A DNA stretch of 64,000 nucleotides from Cristatella mucedo (lineage: Eukaryota; Bryozoa; Phylactolaemata; Cristatellidae), in contig WPIO01000066.1 of NCBI GenBank assembly GCA_009760855.2, positions 1,324,501 through 1,388,500 of the forward strand, read 5' to 3'. Each line of letters starts with the position of its first letter. Positions within the stretch are counted from its first letter, which is position 1. The notes beneath the pieces are model-generated. The model searched no databases. It worked only from the letters and a program-made list of their open reading frames with translations, and was not told where the DNA came from. Made by a program: the position numbers and the translations under genes. Shown here piece by piece: positions 24,148 through 38,156 of the stretch.

Positions 24148-25904
24148 GTAAATATAATGTTGAGATCTAGCCTTTGACATAACTGCTAACCTTTTACCAG
24201 GCAGACATGAGCCAGTTCCACGAGAATTGGTCCACGTCTTGAATAAGACTCCTGAGTGCCTTCTTAAGCTCTGACATTCACTTGATGATTGACATTGGTA
24301 ATCACTTTTGAGCTCTAGTCAAGCTTTTTTAGCTCGGGCCCGTTCCCCCGACAGTAAGCAGTGGGATAGTTTTAACTGCTGCGATTGCCTAGGCTTAGCC
24401 TGGTTAGGCCCATCTCTATGTCGGCAATGTTTTTGTAAAGCGGCTTACTCCCTTACCTCTAACTTTTTCTCAACGATACCTGAAAGGATATTAACTATTG
24501 GCCATAATAACTACATACAGTAACTCGAGGAGAAATTCACGAACTGAATTGCATGAGTTATTAGGATTGCGATTTGTATTGCTAATGCCATGTGCCGTCT
24601 AGGCAATCAGATGATGTGTAAATTTGATCAGATGGGGCTGTTTAAAAAATACTTAAGCTAGAATTATGCCAATTTCTTAGCACACGGAGATGGTGTAAGA
24701 GATTCAGAAAATAAGTCATGCCTCCGAGATCTTCAACATGCCACTGACTCAGAATCAATCTTAGTATCCTATTTAAAAGACTGAAAACTTGGCTACTTAA
24801 TAATTTTCTCAGTGAATCGAATTCCACTCGTCCAAAATTTTACGATTCATTTTGCTGGTGTTACTTCTCATTCATCCATTCCACATACCAGTAAGGAGAC
24901 AAACTCAACGAAAGTAACTTTGATTTTCCTGGTTGCTCTTCATTTACAACGACCTTCATGCCTAGCCTTAAACTTGCCACTTCCCACGAGCTTAAATTAT
25001 ATGAATTCATGTTATCTGCTATCACTTTAAGGCTGAATATACGAGCCTTTATTAGCTACTTAAACCGCCTGACTCCCATAAAGCTACTAATAAAACTAAT
25101 CTATCGTTATGGACATGTAGTCAAGTGTCTTTTATTTGCCTTTAGACGATAACAATTCAAGTGTGAGAATAAGCATAGACACATTGCTCTTCTGATTGGC
25201 TGGTATATGGAGGGCATCAAATTAAGCTGCCGGCAACCTGCATGTATGCCCAACGATGAAAATAACGTTAGTTTTCCTTCGAGTACTTTATGGCTCGGGA
25301 AGGCTGCCGCTCCAGATGCAGTCCGGCTGCAATTATTGGGCCCAGGCAGGCTGCCGTCATCGTTCATTAGTGAGAAATCCACCCTGCTTAGGTGCATGCC
25401 TACAGAATGGGAGCTATCTTGCATCCTATAGCAGAAGAGTTCCACGGGTAATTAATGAGAACGTTTAAACTATATTTTCAACCATTGTCATCACTTTTAG
25501 TGTCATTATGTGAGAGGTTATAAGGTAGAACAGTAAGCCATTTACATTAAGCTACCGAAGAAAACCAAGTCGATTATAATACTGACTTGCATTTCTACCG
25601 TTTGCTGTGCATGAGAAACAATCACCCCCGTGTATCATGGCCATCTGCAGACACTAGCACATCATATCCCACAATCTTTGTTTTTATAGCAACGGCTTTC
25701 GTAAAGGTCTTAGTAAGCAGAACTTTCTTGCCGTGGAGAAGAGGAGGTTTTCGGACAATGTTCCTCCGTCTGTAACTCAAAAAAACCACATTGACCACTT
25801 GGTTGAGCCGTTGAGGCTCGCTCGGCTAGTTTTTACTCGACACATCATAGGTACTCTAATTGACGTGCATTAGCTTTGACGTTGAATTCATTCATCGAAC
25901 ATTA

Positions 25905-26097
25905 CTATCACGCTTATTTTGGAAGCACTCTGAAAATAGGATTAGGCATGGGCACCACGTACGGTATTCACAAAATGTCAATGAAATGTGTAAAAGTCAC
26001 AGCTAATCCATGGTAATTCGAGTACCGATAATTTTTATACTACAAACTATCTATTAATAATCCTGATTTCAAGGTCGATCCAAAATAAGCGTGATAG
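25905..26097. mobile_element. MITE with ~45-bp terminal inverted repeats and TA target duplication
   Basis: The ends CTATCACGCTTATTTTGGA and TCCAAAATAAGCGTGATAG are exact inverted copies. The inverted similarity continues inward imperfectly to about 45 bp (AAATAGGATT against AATCCTGATTT). TA lies directly outside both ends (25903-25904 and 26098-26099), the target duplication of Tc1/mariner-type transposons. At 193 bp it has no coding capacity. Confidence 0.75.
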
Positions 26098-26709
26098 TAC
26101 TGTTTGATTGATATTGTAGTCGGCAGCCGTTGCTCTTTTTTATAGAAAGTACGGAAGATGTGATAAAATGAACGAGAAGAATTTTTAAAAACCATGTCAT
26201 TTTAAATCATAAATATTCGTAGCTGAAAGACCAATATCACCCAAAACAAGGTTAATTTAAAAGAAACTGTCACCATGTATATCGTGAAGTAACTGTAACA
26301 TTTAAACCTCATAAAAGGTGGCATCGTTATAATTAATGCACACGTGTTCAAGTACAGCTGATCTTTAATAAGCAAAATATATCCTTCCCGACGTGCCAAA
26401 TCAAACACAATGCACCATAAATCAACTTATGGTACGCAAAGTTAATAAATAATATGAAATTACAAAAAACTATCATCATACCAACAATGTAATCAACAGG
26501 TAGATTTCACATTATCATATCAAATGAAATTAAGGTGGTTCTAATTTTTCATTTTGCTTTCTGAATGAATAGCTTTGCTCGCCAAAAAAAGTGGACTTCT
26601 TTAGAGACTAATTAATAAATTGCGGGATGTATTAGATTTCTCTAGCACCCTATGAGGTTTTATTCACTATCCCGGGAATATGTTAGGCCCATAACTGCAG
26701 GAAACTACC

Positions 26710-26946
26710 TTAATGAACAAAGGATCGGTCATTATTCCTTTGCCTAACTACTTCATCAGTAGGAAGCAGTCGATCATGTATGTTCGTTCTGATTTGAAAT
26801 GTGGAAGTTATAGTAAGACTGCCAGTAGATAATATCTTAAAACAGTTGTCTTCATTATTGTCTAGATATGCTAAACAAACATGAAAATCATTGCTGACTC
26901 GGTTACTAGACCCAACCTTGGAGAGTCTGACAAGGAAATACCCCAT
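26710..26946 (-). pseudogene. Possible antisense Ig-like fragment
   Basis: A 78-codon minus frame includes GYFLVRLSKVG, then SNDFHVCLAYLDN and SLTITSTFQI. These could be Ig strands E, F (with a canonical-type Cys) and G. The D-x-G-x-Y motif is absent, no donor follows, and an in-frame stop lies just upstream. This is weak; chance is a serious alternative. Confidence 0.18.
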
Positions 26947-27544
26947 TACAGTGAAATTATCAAATCAAGGAAATGCATCCAGTCATTGGTCTAGGCAAAC
27001 ACTAATGCATTAAACATTAATTGATATTTGGTGCTGTGCAAATCTATTTCCAAATTAAACTTTTGTAGATGGTACTGGATGGATAGTATGATTACCTTTT
27101 AACTCTTTCCAAAGCAAAGATGTGTAGCTACAGTGTCTGAGAAAAGATTTACGAACATGGCTGTTGTGACTAAATGCTCGTCGCTCCGGCTGTAAAAGAT
27201 TTTCAAACGGCTGGAGACCGTGCCTTTTACACTAGCATAGCCGAAAAAATCAGCTTATTCACACAGCCGTCATGCACTGTAATCCATTTCAAATGATATG
27301 ACACTAAAAAGTTAACTTGAAATTACCAGAAATATATTCGATATATTTAGTTTAGCGAAGTTCTGATTGATTTGAGTGGTTCCAAATTCAGCCATCATTT
27401 TAACATGGCTTAAGTATTTAACCACTTTAGCCTTTCCAAAACTGATATTTTAACTTTGGGTTAATTCTCAAATCTTTATGTTGTTTTTAGATGCATATAT
27501 ATTAAGTGTTTCTAATTCTGATAAAATAAATATTATAATATTAT

Positions 27545-28205
27545 CCTGATTGCTGGCATACCGACGTGTTCAATCAGGTGCTTATATCCAATGCTAACTC
27601 TTCAGCTAACCGTGTCTGTCATGAGCTTCACAGTTGTCACATCATACCACTTCTCACCAACCTCCAATGGCTACCAGTTAAGCACCGCACCGACTTCAAG
27701 GTTTTGTCATTCACTTTTAGGTCCAGTCATGATTTTGCTCCGGCGTACCTACAGGATCTACTGTCGCAACAGTCCAAGTATCGAACCATCCACTCTTCGT
27801 AAACTAACTTTTCACCTATATCTCATACAAACCACAAATCCTTTGGTGACCATGGATTTAGTTCGTATGCTCCCGAAGCATGAAACTCATTCCTCAGTTC
27901 CTTCACGGCATCTCCTGACTTGAATGCATTAAAAAGAAAGTCAAAACGTACTTATTTATGAGAAGATTTAGTTTATCCCTGTGATTCGTCCTTATGTACT
28001 AATGTGTGCTAACACTGTGCGTGCTGCCACAAACCACACTTGCATGCTGACCCTGTGTATTTCACCCCTAACTATGTTCGTCATGTTGTTTATCAAGCAC
28101 GACAACACTTACCACTCAGATGTATTTTCAACGCAGCAAATGCAATGCGCCGTTAAAATAGATTGAGTTATTTTAGGGCGCTTTATAGTGTGTATTGTAA
28201 CTATT
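27545..28205 (+). mobile_element. LINE A 3' fragment (decayed)
   Basis: It covers the thumb-to-C-terminus coding region (LQWLPVKHRTDFKVLSFTF, APAYLQDLL) and the 3' UTR with a weak tail (GGGCGCTTTATAGTGTGTA). It lies about 500 bp upstream of the gene B mini-exon. Confidence 0.82.
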
Positions 28206-28725
28206 TTATTATCCTTTTACTATCCCAATTTTGCCACTCTTTACTAGTTGAAAATTGCCCAAAAAATTGACTTCAATACTTTAAAATTGGCATCCAGGCA
28301 TTCGATAAATCTATCCCTGCTACTGATTCAGATGGATTGAAACCATATAGACCTCAGTTAAGTTAGCATAATAGTAAAAGAATATTCCCCGTTGTTTGCA
28401 ATTCTTCAAACAGTAATTTTGTAATCAGTAAAACAAATAGGTTTCTCAAACTGGAGATAGAATACTTGTTGTGCACCATCACCTTCTGATTTAAATTTTA
28501 TAGGTAACATAAGATAAAAGTCTGTTTATTTTGATTTATTCAATATTTTCCTGATCAAAAGTTACTGAATCCTACGTACCAATGGGTTAACTTAAATAAT
28601 AATATAATTTTCAGTATAAAATATAATCGTAGTCAAAACTTGCATAGACAGTCGAGCCAGCAAAAGGCGATACCTGAACAATATTCCTCCTCATTCTGAC
28701 TACGTACTTTTCTCTTTTTTTTTAG

Positions 28726-28773
28726 CTTGCTCTACTAGGAACGAAGAAGCAAGAGTTGCCCCAGATATATCAG
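28726..28773 (+). CDS. Gene B mini-exon (16 codons, phase 1-1)
   Basis: The exon follows a strong polypyrimidine tract ending in TTTTTTTTTAG and closes at CAG|GTAGGT. Read in phase 1 it gives x-CSTRNEEARVAPDIS, a charged spacer that joins in frame to the next exon through a G|AT (Asp) codon. It starts with Cys at codon 2, as does the mini-exon at 61547. It probably encodes the mature N-terminus just after the signal peptide. A second, stronger-looking donor (GTAAGT) lies 4 nt downstream at 28778; using it would shift the frame and meet a stop in the next exon. Confidence 0.6.
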
Positions 28774-31700
28774 GTAGGTAAGTTATTCTGGAGGACAAAA
28801 TGCTCAATTTATCTTGAGGTTATCATTTGCATGGCTTTTGTTCTGATTATTTCGCATCTCACTAAAGTTTTATTTTATGCATCGGAATGGCGATAAGCAC
28901 AGCCTTAAAAGTGACCATTTATTCTAAATGGTTATGGAATTCAGGCAATATATCCATAATATTTTTAAATGTTCTTAAACAATCATAATATAAGTAAATA
29001 TAGTAATAATGCTTTGGAAATATTGCTGTCGTAGAACGCTTTCCCTATAGAGGCCCTTTAAATTTGCTAAAACGGAAGAGTGACCGAATGGCTAGTGGTG
29101 GGCCACTTTATAAAAAACAATGATAACAGCTAGGGTTGACATGCACAGGTCCGCATGCCGATTTATTTAGCGGCAGGAAGCAAAGTATCAGCGGTCATAA
29201 GCTGATAAATGACGATTCCCAGGGGCCAAATAGATGAGTTTTTAGTTTTTTTGTTAATGTGGACAAGCAAGGATGTCGTGACGCATGTCAGTAGTGACTT
29301 CCTGACATTAGGAGAATAGGAATTACAGGCACAGTTTTAAAAGGATTTGAGATTTGCAATAGGTATGGTTAAAATAGTATGTTCCGAAAAGAGGGTGGTA
29401 CGATGCTTGGTCTGGTGGAGGAGAAGATAAGGCAATAAGCTGCAGCCAAAGGAGGAGGGTACCTAACTGTGACAGAGAATACCTTAAAGTCGAAGCTCTG
29501 CTTCTCTCTGAGTCAGTTAAGGTCGACGAGAAGTGGTATCACGTGGCAGCAGATAGGCTGTCAGCAGGAAAGCCCAGCTGTAGAGTTATGCGTCAACTGT
29601 AAGCACCTGAGTGCACTAGGCCGTTGACAAGCGAGCATCTAGTTACAGAAGTCAAGAAGGGATGTGACACATGCATGGACCAATGTGAATGTGGTATCAC
29701 TTTTTAAAGAAAATGCCCAATTTTAACATTTTTAGGTAGCTGAAAGTAGTAAGACTTGACTGTAGAACCAGACACTGAAAGTCCGATTTACTGAATAAAT
29801 TAGGCTTGTAGAAACCCTACAGGTCGTTTCTGTTCTAACTGTTAGTCCCGTCTTCCTACCTTCATCGCCCTCTTCATATTCACTATTCCTTTTTATGGCA
29901 GCCTAAATATTTTAAAGTTCATTTGATAAGAATACAGTCGCAGCTAGTCTTTCCTCTCGGATGCTCACTACCTCGACTGCTCTCTTGACTGCTATGATTC
30001 CACTTTCACACCATTGAGTCAGATGAAGTTAGTTGGCTACCAAATGAGTACCGAAAGATGCTTAGGCTGCGAGTGCTCTATACACAACTCTCCATTGTAA
30101 CAACCACATAGTCTCTGTTGCTTTGTGGAGTCGCAGACGGAGATGCATCGGATACACATAGAGTACTGGAGATGAGTATCCGATCTTTATCAAGTGAATT
30201 ATTATTATTATTATTAATATTATCTAGTACTCGATTTATCGGATGCACATTGAGTACTAGAAATGATCTACACCAGTGGCTTGCAATGATTTTACTTGCA
30301 CTCTATTTTTGGTCTCGGCCAGATGACAGCAATTTTTTTTATAGCTGAGCTTCCAAAAAAAGGAGCCTTCGCCGCATGCTGGGAAAATTCGGAGCCTGGA
30401 AAAGAGACGTGCTTGCAAATAGCAGCAGGTCAACCGCATGCCATCTTTCTGTAATAGTTATCATAGTCTGGAAGGATAAAGAGGAGCTTTCCTATTCAGA
30501 CTCACAATGCCAGAAACGTTATGGCCACATACTTATGGTGTCAGTTTTATCCTCATTTTTTTATCCTCATCATTCCCTTGGGTCATCGATGGGCCAAATT
30601 AACTGTCCATCCCTATGCTCAAAAACATTTTGCTACAAAAGCTGCTTTCTGCTCGTCGCAGACTGTGGAGCCGAGACCCCTCAGCTTCAATTGAAAATAG
30701 CAAAGTTTTCCTTTCGCTGACTGCCGCTAATTCTTATCAGCTGCCGTGAGCTGCTTTTACCCATCTAAGACTTTGTGCGTTTACCCATCTTAAGGCTTTG
30801 TGCGAAGAACACAAATGGTCTTGCTTATTTGCGAAAAGAGCCAAACTGAAAGGCCGTCTCTCAGTTTTTTATATTTTTCATATTTTCGTATACTTCAAAA
30901 ATGCGGTAATGCATGGGGTAAGTCGAGGCAAAGTTATTGGAAAATACACCGAATGCTGGTCAAACTGAGTCTAACACCAAATCAAAAGCTGGTTAGAATG
31001 AAGTTTACTGCAGGGTAAATCTGACTTATGTTTATTATTGTAAGGCGTTACCCAAACTAATATTCACGAATACAGCATTCGTGATCATTTATACAAGCCT
31101 TTGATCGTAGGAAAGACAAGAGCCAGCTCACGATGGAATAGTTCTATTTTATTGTCTTGTGAGAAGGCATCAACGAGACAGCTTTACACCGTTTCCAAAT
31201 GGAAATCCAATCTTTATCCTTTAACTCGTGAAATCAGTCCAAAAAGAAGCTCCGTGACTTGAAACCAATCGTATATGTCAGCAGGTAGCCTCGTTTTGCA
31301 TGAGGCGGTCGTTGATGATAGGGTAGCTGCCATTTTTCGCCACTTCTGCCCATAGATATATGTGGGCTAGCTGGGACGCAAGTCGCTTGACTCGATTACA
31401 CTCGCTTGCTGATTACAAATAAGTGCTATTCTGTTGCAGCCTCCTACCGTTCACAAAAACGATGGTTGCTATTTTTCAGTTTCAAGAGATTAATTGACGT
31501 GCTTAGGTAATGAAGCGTTCAGTTTTTTTAGCACCGAAAGTTGTGGACTACACTTTCTGACTTGCACACCTTTGCATCAGTTAAGTTTTGCCAAAAATTT
31601 GCCAAATTACCAGCCGATTTAACTTTCAGCCAGCTGAACTCATGTTTTTTTTACCGTGTGCTTACCATTCCCACCTACGCATTATTTTTTATAGGTTAGT

Positions 31701-34700
31701 AGGCAGAAATAGGCATTCCCCCTGAGCAGATAAAACTCGTCCATTGAATGGAAAAACGGAGTGTGCATAGTCGCCTCAATGTGATAAAAACATATCAATA
31801 AAGGACGTTTAATTACATTTTCAATAACTTTAACAATACCTGGGTAGAGATTTCGCATGGTAAGGGCTCCAAATAGCTGCTTATGATTACTATTTGTAAA
31901 TACAAAGGCACAAAAATATTTTTACCTTCATGATAAAATCTTTTCACTAATCAGTGAAGGAGGATGTACAATAACTAATTTTAGTCAAGCATTCAGCTGC
32001 GGCTTTAGGATAAACAGATATATAGTTTATAGACTTTGTACCGTACAATCACGTCTGTTTATACATCTTATGGAACTGCAACTATAAATTGCACAAAAAC
32101 CATAGAGACTAGCAGATATAATAATTTGCAAGTTCTTATAAATGTGCCTATATATATATATATATATATATTCATCGATATTTGTGTCTGTGAGTGTTTG
32201 TGTGTTTATGTATTTATCCTTTTCCCTAAATAGGTGAGCCCCTTTCCTGCAGTGATACTTTGATTAAAGCATTTAATTGCATACTTTTCAAAATCAAAAA
32301 AACGTAATAGGTTATCGCTTACAAATTTGTTCAATTGTGCTTTTTTAATCTGAAATCTGTTAAACCAAACTGTTAAAATCTCGGCATAGGTACAACGTTA
32401 AACATTGATGCCGTTGTTTCTCAAAGCTCATTGACGACCATTGTGAGTTGCTCATTTTGGGGCTTTTGAATGCCAAAATGATTACTATAAAATAAATGCC
32501 ACTGCTTTCCAAGTTTATATTGCCAGCCAATGGTTATCATTATTATTATTATTATTAGCTTTATTATATTACAGGTATTGTATTATAACATATTTCCTTT
32601 AATAGGGTGCTGGCATTATAATTAGTGACTGTGTTACCGAGTCTAAGGTGGTCCTTGTATTTGTGACGTCGCATCTTGATGTCTGTAACTTACTGCTTGC
32701 TCTGCTTTGCCTCTGCAATCAGGCGCTTAAAGCTGGTGCAAAACTTTACAGCTGGGCTTGTCTGTCGCGAGCTTCACAGTTGCCACATCACACCACTTCT
32801 CGCCGACCTGTACTGGCTAATAGAAAAGCGACACATCGACTTCAAGGTTTTGTGGCCCACTTTAAGGTCCCTTCATTCTTAGCTCTAGCTTAGCTACCAT
32901 CTCTAATGCTCCAACAGGCTGAGCATCGGACCACCCACCTTTTGGAGCCTGCATACTTACCTGTACCTCGTTATCACTTCTAATCTTGTTTAGACCGTAC
33001 TTGCAGTTCTTATGCTCCCAAAGCCTGGTACTCACTCCCGACTTTCGTCACGACATCATCTAACGTGACCACGTTCAAAAAGATACTAAAAACGCACCTT
33101 TCCATTACAGTATTTAGTGGATCCCCGGGATTCGACCTGTATGAGCTTATGCTTTCTGACCCTGTGCCGGCTGCTACTGACCGAAGTTGCATGCTGACAA
33201 TGCCCTTGTCACACCTAACCTCTTATTCTTGCTGTATATTGAGCAAGCTCCCAATAACAATTTGAGAGCCTTTCGTTTGCAAATGTAAAGCGCCTAGAAA
33301 TAGATTGAGCTGACTGAGGGTGATTCATCAAGTAGTTAGTATTATTACTAATGTAATTGGTATAATTGGGTTGTATACATATTTGATTCTTTTAGATGGA
33401 AATTCATTGACAGTAGTGCCTGGAAACAGAGCCAGCATACTTAGGAACTTCAAGGGCTTATCTCTACCATCTAAACTGACAGTTGTCCACATAACTGACG
33501 GAGTTGAAAAAACTATTGGGAAAACAGTTTCCGTTGGAGTGTCCATTAATTCTCCAAGTTGTCACTTTGACGGTACTGTTGACCAGGAAGGACAGTGGTT
33601 TTTTCGGCAACTAGTCGTATGTATTAAACGAGCTAATGAAAGATATGACATCAACATCATATTTATCACTAGAAAAATTACGACCAGAAATCAAGGATCG
33701 TTGCACTTTAAAATGTTACCAGCTGCATCGGGTAGTGTCGAGATCAAACAAATTGTAGTCTTGAAAGTGTCAGGTAAGCAGTGTGATGGGTCTCCGAAAG
33801 CTACTTGGATTGCTATAATCATGGCATTCTTCAATATATTCCATACAAAGCAGATTCAGCTAACATGTATTTGATACATACCTAGTATAATATTATTGAA
33901 ATGTCTTGCTTTTGAAAGCTTTGATCTCATATGTCCCTTTCAAATAAGGACATTAATAGAGCATACACATTAGCTAAACAATTTAGAGCTATAACATAAT
34001 CCTCAGAGGTGGTTATATCAATCCAGCTCTCCTTCCTTTGTTTGGCGATTTAGACATCAGATCACCAGTCCTGGTATCTCATACCTTGACTAACTGCCTT
34101 TACTGAAATTGCAGTTTAATAATTGACTTTACAGACATTGTAAGCTCATTTATGGTTAAATAAAAATTCTAATATCATCTTTCTAATACTCATTTAGTTA
34201 ATGTGGGTGTTTCGTTTGAAAATTCAGATACATAGGATTGACTGAATGAGTTTGCTCGTCCGATTTAATATTAGTTAACTGATGAGAAACCATATGATTT
34301 AGTGAAAAAATCTGCAATAAACTTGTAAAACTTCCACGCATACATAGGGAAAGAGCGATTACAAAATGTTTTCATTCTTTGAAAGGAATGTCAAAATGAA
34401 TAAAACCTGAGGAATGGTTGAACATAAATCACACTGGAGGACTTTGTAGGCTGTTATTGACCTGTACCAAGAGATTGAGGAAGCATCTACCTCAGATGAA
34501 TTAAACAGAAACTAAGTTTTATGGGTTGGCGTGGGAAGAAAGAAACTTCGAATGAAGCGTTGTGATGTAGTTGCTGAAAAATCGATATCTGACCCAACGA
34601 GCTGCCGAGGTTCGGACAAGTTAGCATTCAAAAAGTTTTATTTATAGGAATATTGATTTCTAACAAGCTAGAGGTCTGTGTACTAGTCTCTTATTTGCTA

Positions 34701-37700
34701 ACTATAGTTGGGCGTAAATGATAATTCAGTTCTCGTTCATTATAAACCACATGGTGAACTAAATCACTTAAAAATTACCGAGTAGTGCGAACAACAACAC
34801 TAAAATGCGACAGTAAAAGGAGATTCAGTATTTCACAGCAAGCATGGCAAGCTCTTCAAGGACTTGTGACAGCACAGTATAACATCTGTCTTCTGAAAAT
34901 TGTTATGGAAAATGGCAAACAACATGCGTCCTTCTTCAGGATGCTACGTGTCGCCGAATGATTTATTGTTTAACTCTACCTTGGTATAAGAAATATCTTG
35001 CCTTCGATATCTTTCAGGTGGAAAGACGTTGTAAGTCAGAGTGAGTTATTATATAATTTTTTGTATAGCGCCCTAACTGAACTTAATCTCTATTCATGCG
35101 CTTCACATATGCCTTGTATATAATATATAATTCATTTATATAGCGCCCCAAGAGAACCTAATCTCTATTCAGGCGCTTCACATATGCCTCGGGGCTTGAG
35201 CCCACGACCTTAGTAAGACCTTGGTCGGGGCGAGCACCTTAACCGCTAGACCAAACCAGCTCGGTGTTAAGGCTCGAGCCCACGACCTCAGGCAGACTTT
35301 GGTCGGAGCTAGCACTTTAACCGGTTGATCAAAGTACACGAATATTTGAACATCATTATGCCCAATAGCGTCAACCATATCCCACATGGTCCGCCATTTC
35401 GAAGTCTTTGGACGCTCTCAGCGTTCATTATGGCAAAGGATTTAATTATCAATTTTCGTCTGCAATTGACTTGCAGGGCATCTTCAAGTTAAATGTATGC
35501 ATCATTGGTTTTCAAGTTTTTTTTGTATCAAGACTGACCCCAATATTTGGGGTACTTTGCAATTAAGCTTTTCATTATAGGTTCCGAATGAGTAATTTGG
35601 CCATAACACCGTGATAACACAAGTTGGTTCAAATGTGTAAAAGTGGTTGGTAGAATGGCCAATGAGTGGGAGTTATGCCCCCAAAAATCTACAAGGTTTA
35701 TCTCCCTCAACTGCACAGGCACTAAGGACTTATGGAACTATGTGCATTCAAATCGGTACAAGCAGCAAGATCAACGCAACCTATCTTTTTTTATAACCAT
35801 GGCGGTCAGATTAAATTTCTGCAAACCTCTTACAATCAAGGTCGGGTTTTGCTCTTGATCTCAGCAAAACATGGCTGGATTATCACTTCACTGGATTCAA
35901 CACCGGTCACTGCAAAACATAGTAAATCACTGAAAAGATGAATGCCGGAACGTCGGTAGTGCTAGTTTCGCATTGTTCGAATCACAAATTGCTTACATGA
36001 TACATTTGCAGGACGTTTAGGGCAAACAAAACACCACGAATTAGTGTGAAAAACCATCCGTTTCTTGAATGAAATCAGCCTATTCACTCAAGGTCAATAT
36101 TAGAGAGAGAGCTGGCTGGAATGGTGTGCAATCTACGAATTAGATCTGCACCCCATCAGGCCTGGCTTCGTACAGATTTTTTCTAAAATCCAATAAATAA
36201 ATAAACACTAGTTGATTTCACTGCCTCTTTGGTATAGCAACAGAAGACCTTCTATGGCTATCACCACAGCTTGCAGTTGCAACGAAGCGTTCCCTAACCC
36301 AGTATTCGAACCCATGACATCGGAAGCCGTGTTCGTGGAAACAAACCACCTTAATTAGCAGAACATCAAATCAATTGTAAAACTATACCAGATTCAAACC
36401 TCAAATCTTTTAGAGACTGTGACTTTCGTTTCTATGTACAAATCCTGGAACTTAATCCTGATTGATGTCACGGCATTTCCAGGCCAAAGACATAGAAAAA
36501 TCTAAAATCATCGCAAATCTTAAAAACATAATTTAGTTTGTCTATGTGATTAGAGCTTGCCACCATGAATCGCATTTGGTTGTTCACAAGTCCATTGACC
36601 TCAAATCAAGATATTTTTTTACATTCAGCATACTACCAAAAACCATTCTGGCAGGCTTCATGTATGGTATAAGCGGAGTAATAATAATAATAAAAATGAT
36701 GATATAATAATTATTTTTATAAAGCCCTGAGAGAACTCAATCTCATTCTTTGCACTTTAAAACACTCATTAACGAAGCTTGATTGGGTGACTAGTGTTAG
36801 TATGCTCAATGAACACCAAGCTCAGTATTGTAAGAGCTGACACGTATAGGGTCAGCATGCAAACATGGTTAGTAGCAGTGTGCATTGTGCCAGAACCTAT
36901 AAGCACACAAAGGACAAATCAGAGGACCCACTAAATGCTCTCAGGTTGCACGAAAAGAGATTATGTTCTCCGAGTATGCTATACAAAGGCAACATGGTTA
37001 TTATTATAAACCTCACTTGAGTCGACAAATGTTATGGCAGCACATGAAGTGTGTTTTCTTGCAAAGTTCAAACTAATCAGGGGTCCTTAGATCCTTTCTT
37101 ATATTTTTTGTACTATAAACATTCACGATTGCGATAAGTTGAAACACACTCACCCTCAACTGCTGGCTTTCAATGAAAGATAAACCCTTGTGATCAAATG
37201 CTAATTGCATTAAGCATAGTAGCATATATTAGTTTAATTGCTACATCTCGTTCATCTACGTAGGATATTCAATACTTGATGAAACTTAAAACGTTCAATG
37301 GAAGAGAAAGAAAGAGAGAGAGAGAGAGTTTTAATGAGCTCATAAATGATTATTTACCAAGCATGTGTGACTATGTTATTAAGCCAACTAGATTTCCAAT
37401 GCATTGCTGTATTCCGTTAATAAAAGATGCTATAATAGGAGCTATCAGTACGGGAAAGGCTATTAAAAAGAGTATTATTGACACCCTATGTCACTAGATA
37501 CAATGTTGGAATTATTGGAATGAAAGCGAAATTATTAACACAGTTTTATACTTTAAAAGGAATAAATGAACCAATAATATTTACATATTTATTGTAAGTT
37601 TCTATTATGTTTACACTCGAGGTCGCGTTATTCGAATAACCGATCTTTTAATTAGTTATGCCTCCTTTGTTTATTGACTCAGTACGATGCAATTAATATC

Positions 37701-38060
37701 GATGACATTATCTATACTCATAACTAAGGTTAAATGCTTTACCAGCTAATTCAAAGTTAATAATGCTTCACTGCTAAATTAAAACTCATCAATAATTTGG
37801 TAAACATAATTTGAAAATGTATCACTTCCCCATGCATATGCACTTATCTTTGCAGACTTCCAAATTTTCGAAGGAAACGGAACAGAATACATCCAGAACA
37901 TCATGTCAAGTATGGATGTTTAAACTACACTACATGATCGGCATTATACAACTTATTCTGCTACATAGTAGAGGCCAATTACCTTAATTGTAACGATTCT
38001 TTTGAAACTTTAAAAAAGTAAGATGCTCCAGTTTGGGGAATCTTTACAGAGTCGTATTGA

Positions 38061-38156
<96 letters not shown>

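Larger units (their letters stand above)
23777..27544. other. Upstream region of gene B; holds MITE and candidate signal exon
   Basis: Besides the candidate signal-peptide exon (24082), the MITE (25905) and a weak antisense Ig-like fragment (26710), this region shows no supported gene. A promoter cannot be placed. Confidence 0.5.
28774..33395 (+). other. Gene B intron 1
   Basis: Bounded by GTAGGT and TTTTAG. It holds LINE A and LINE B fragments, ATT and TA microsatellites, and otherwise AT-rich DNA with no further exon found. Confidence 0.6.

Noticed and set aside
24642-24827. Minus-strand VEDLGGMTYFL as another Ig F strand
   Set aside because: Spacing to the preceding strand is wrong and nothing else in the frame fits an Ig domain.
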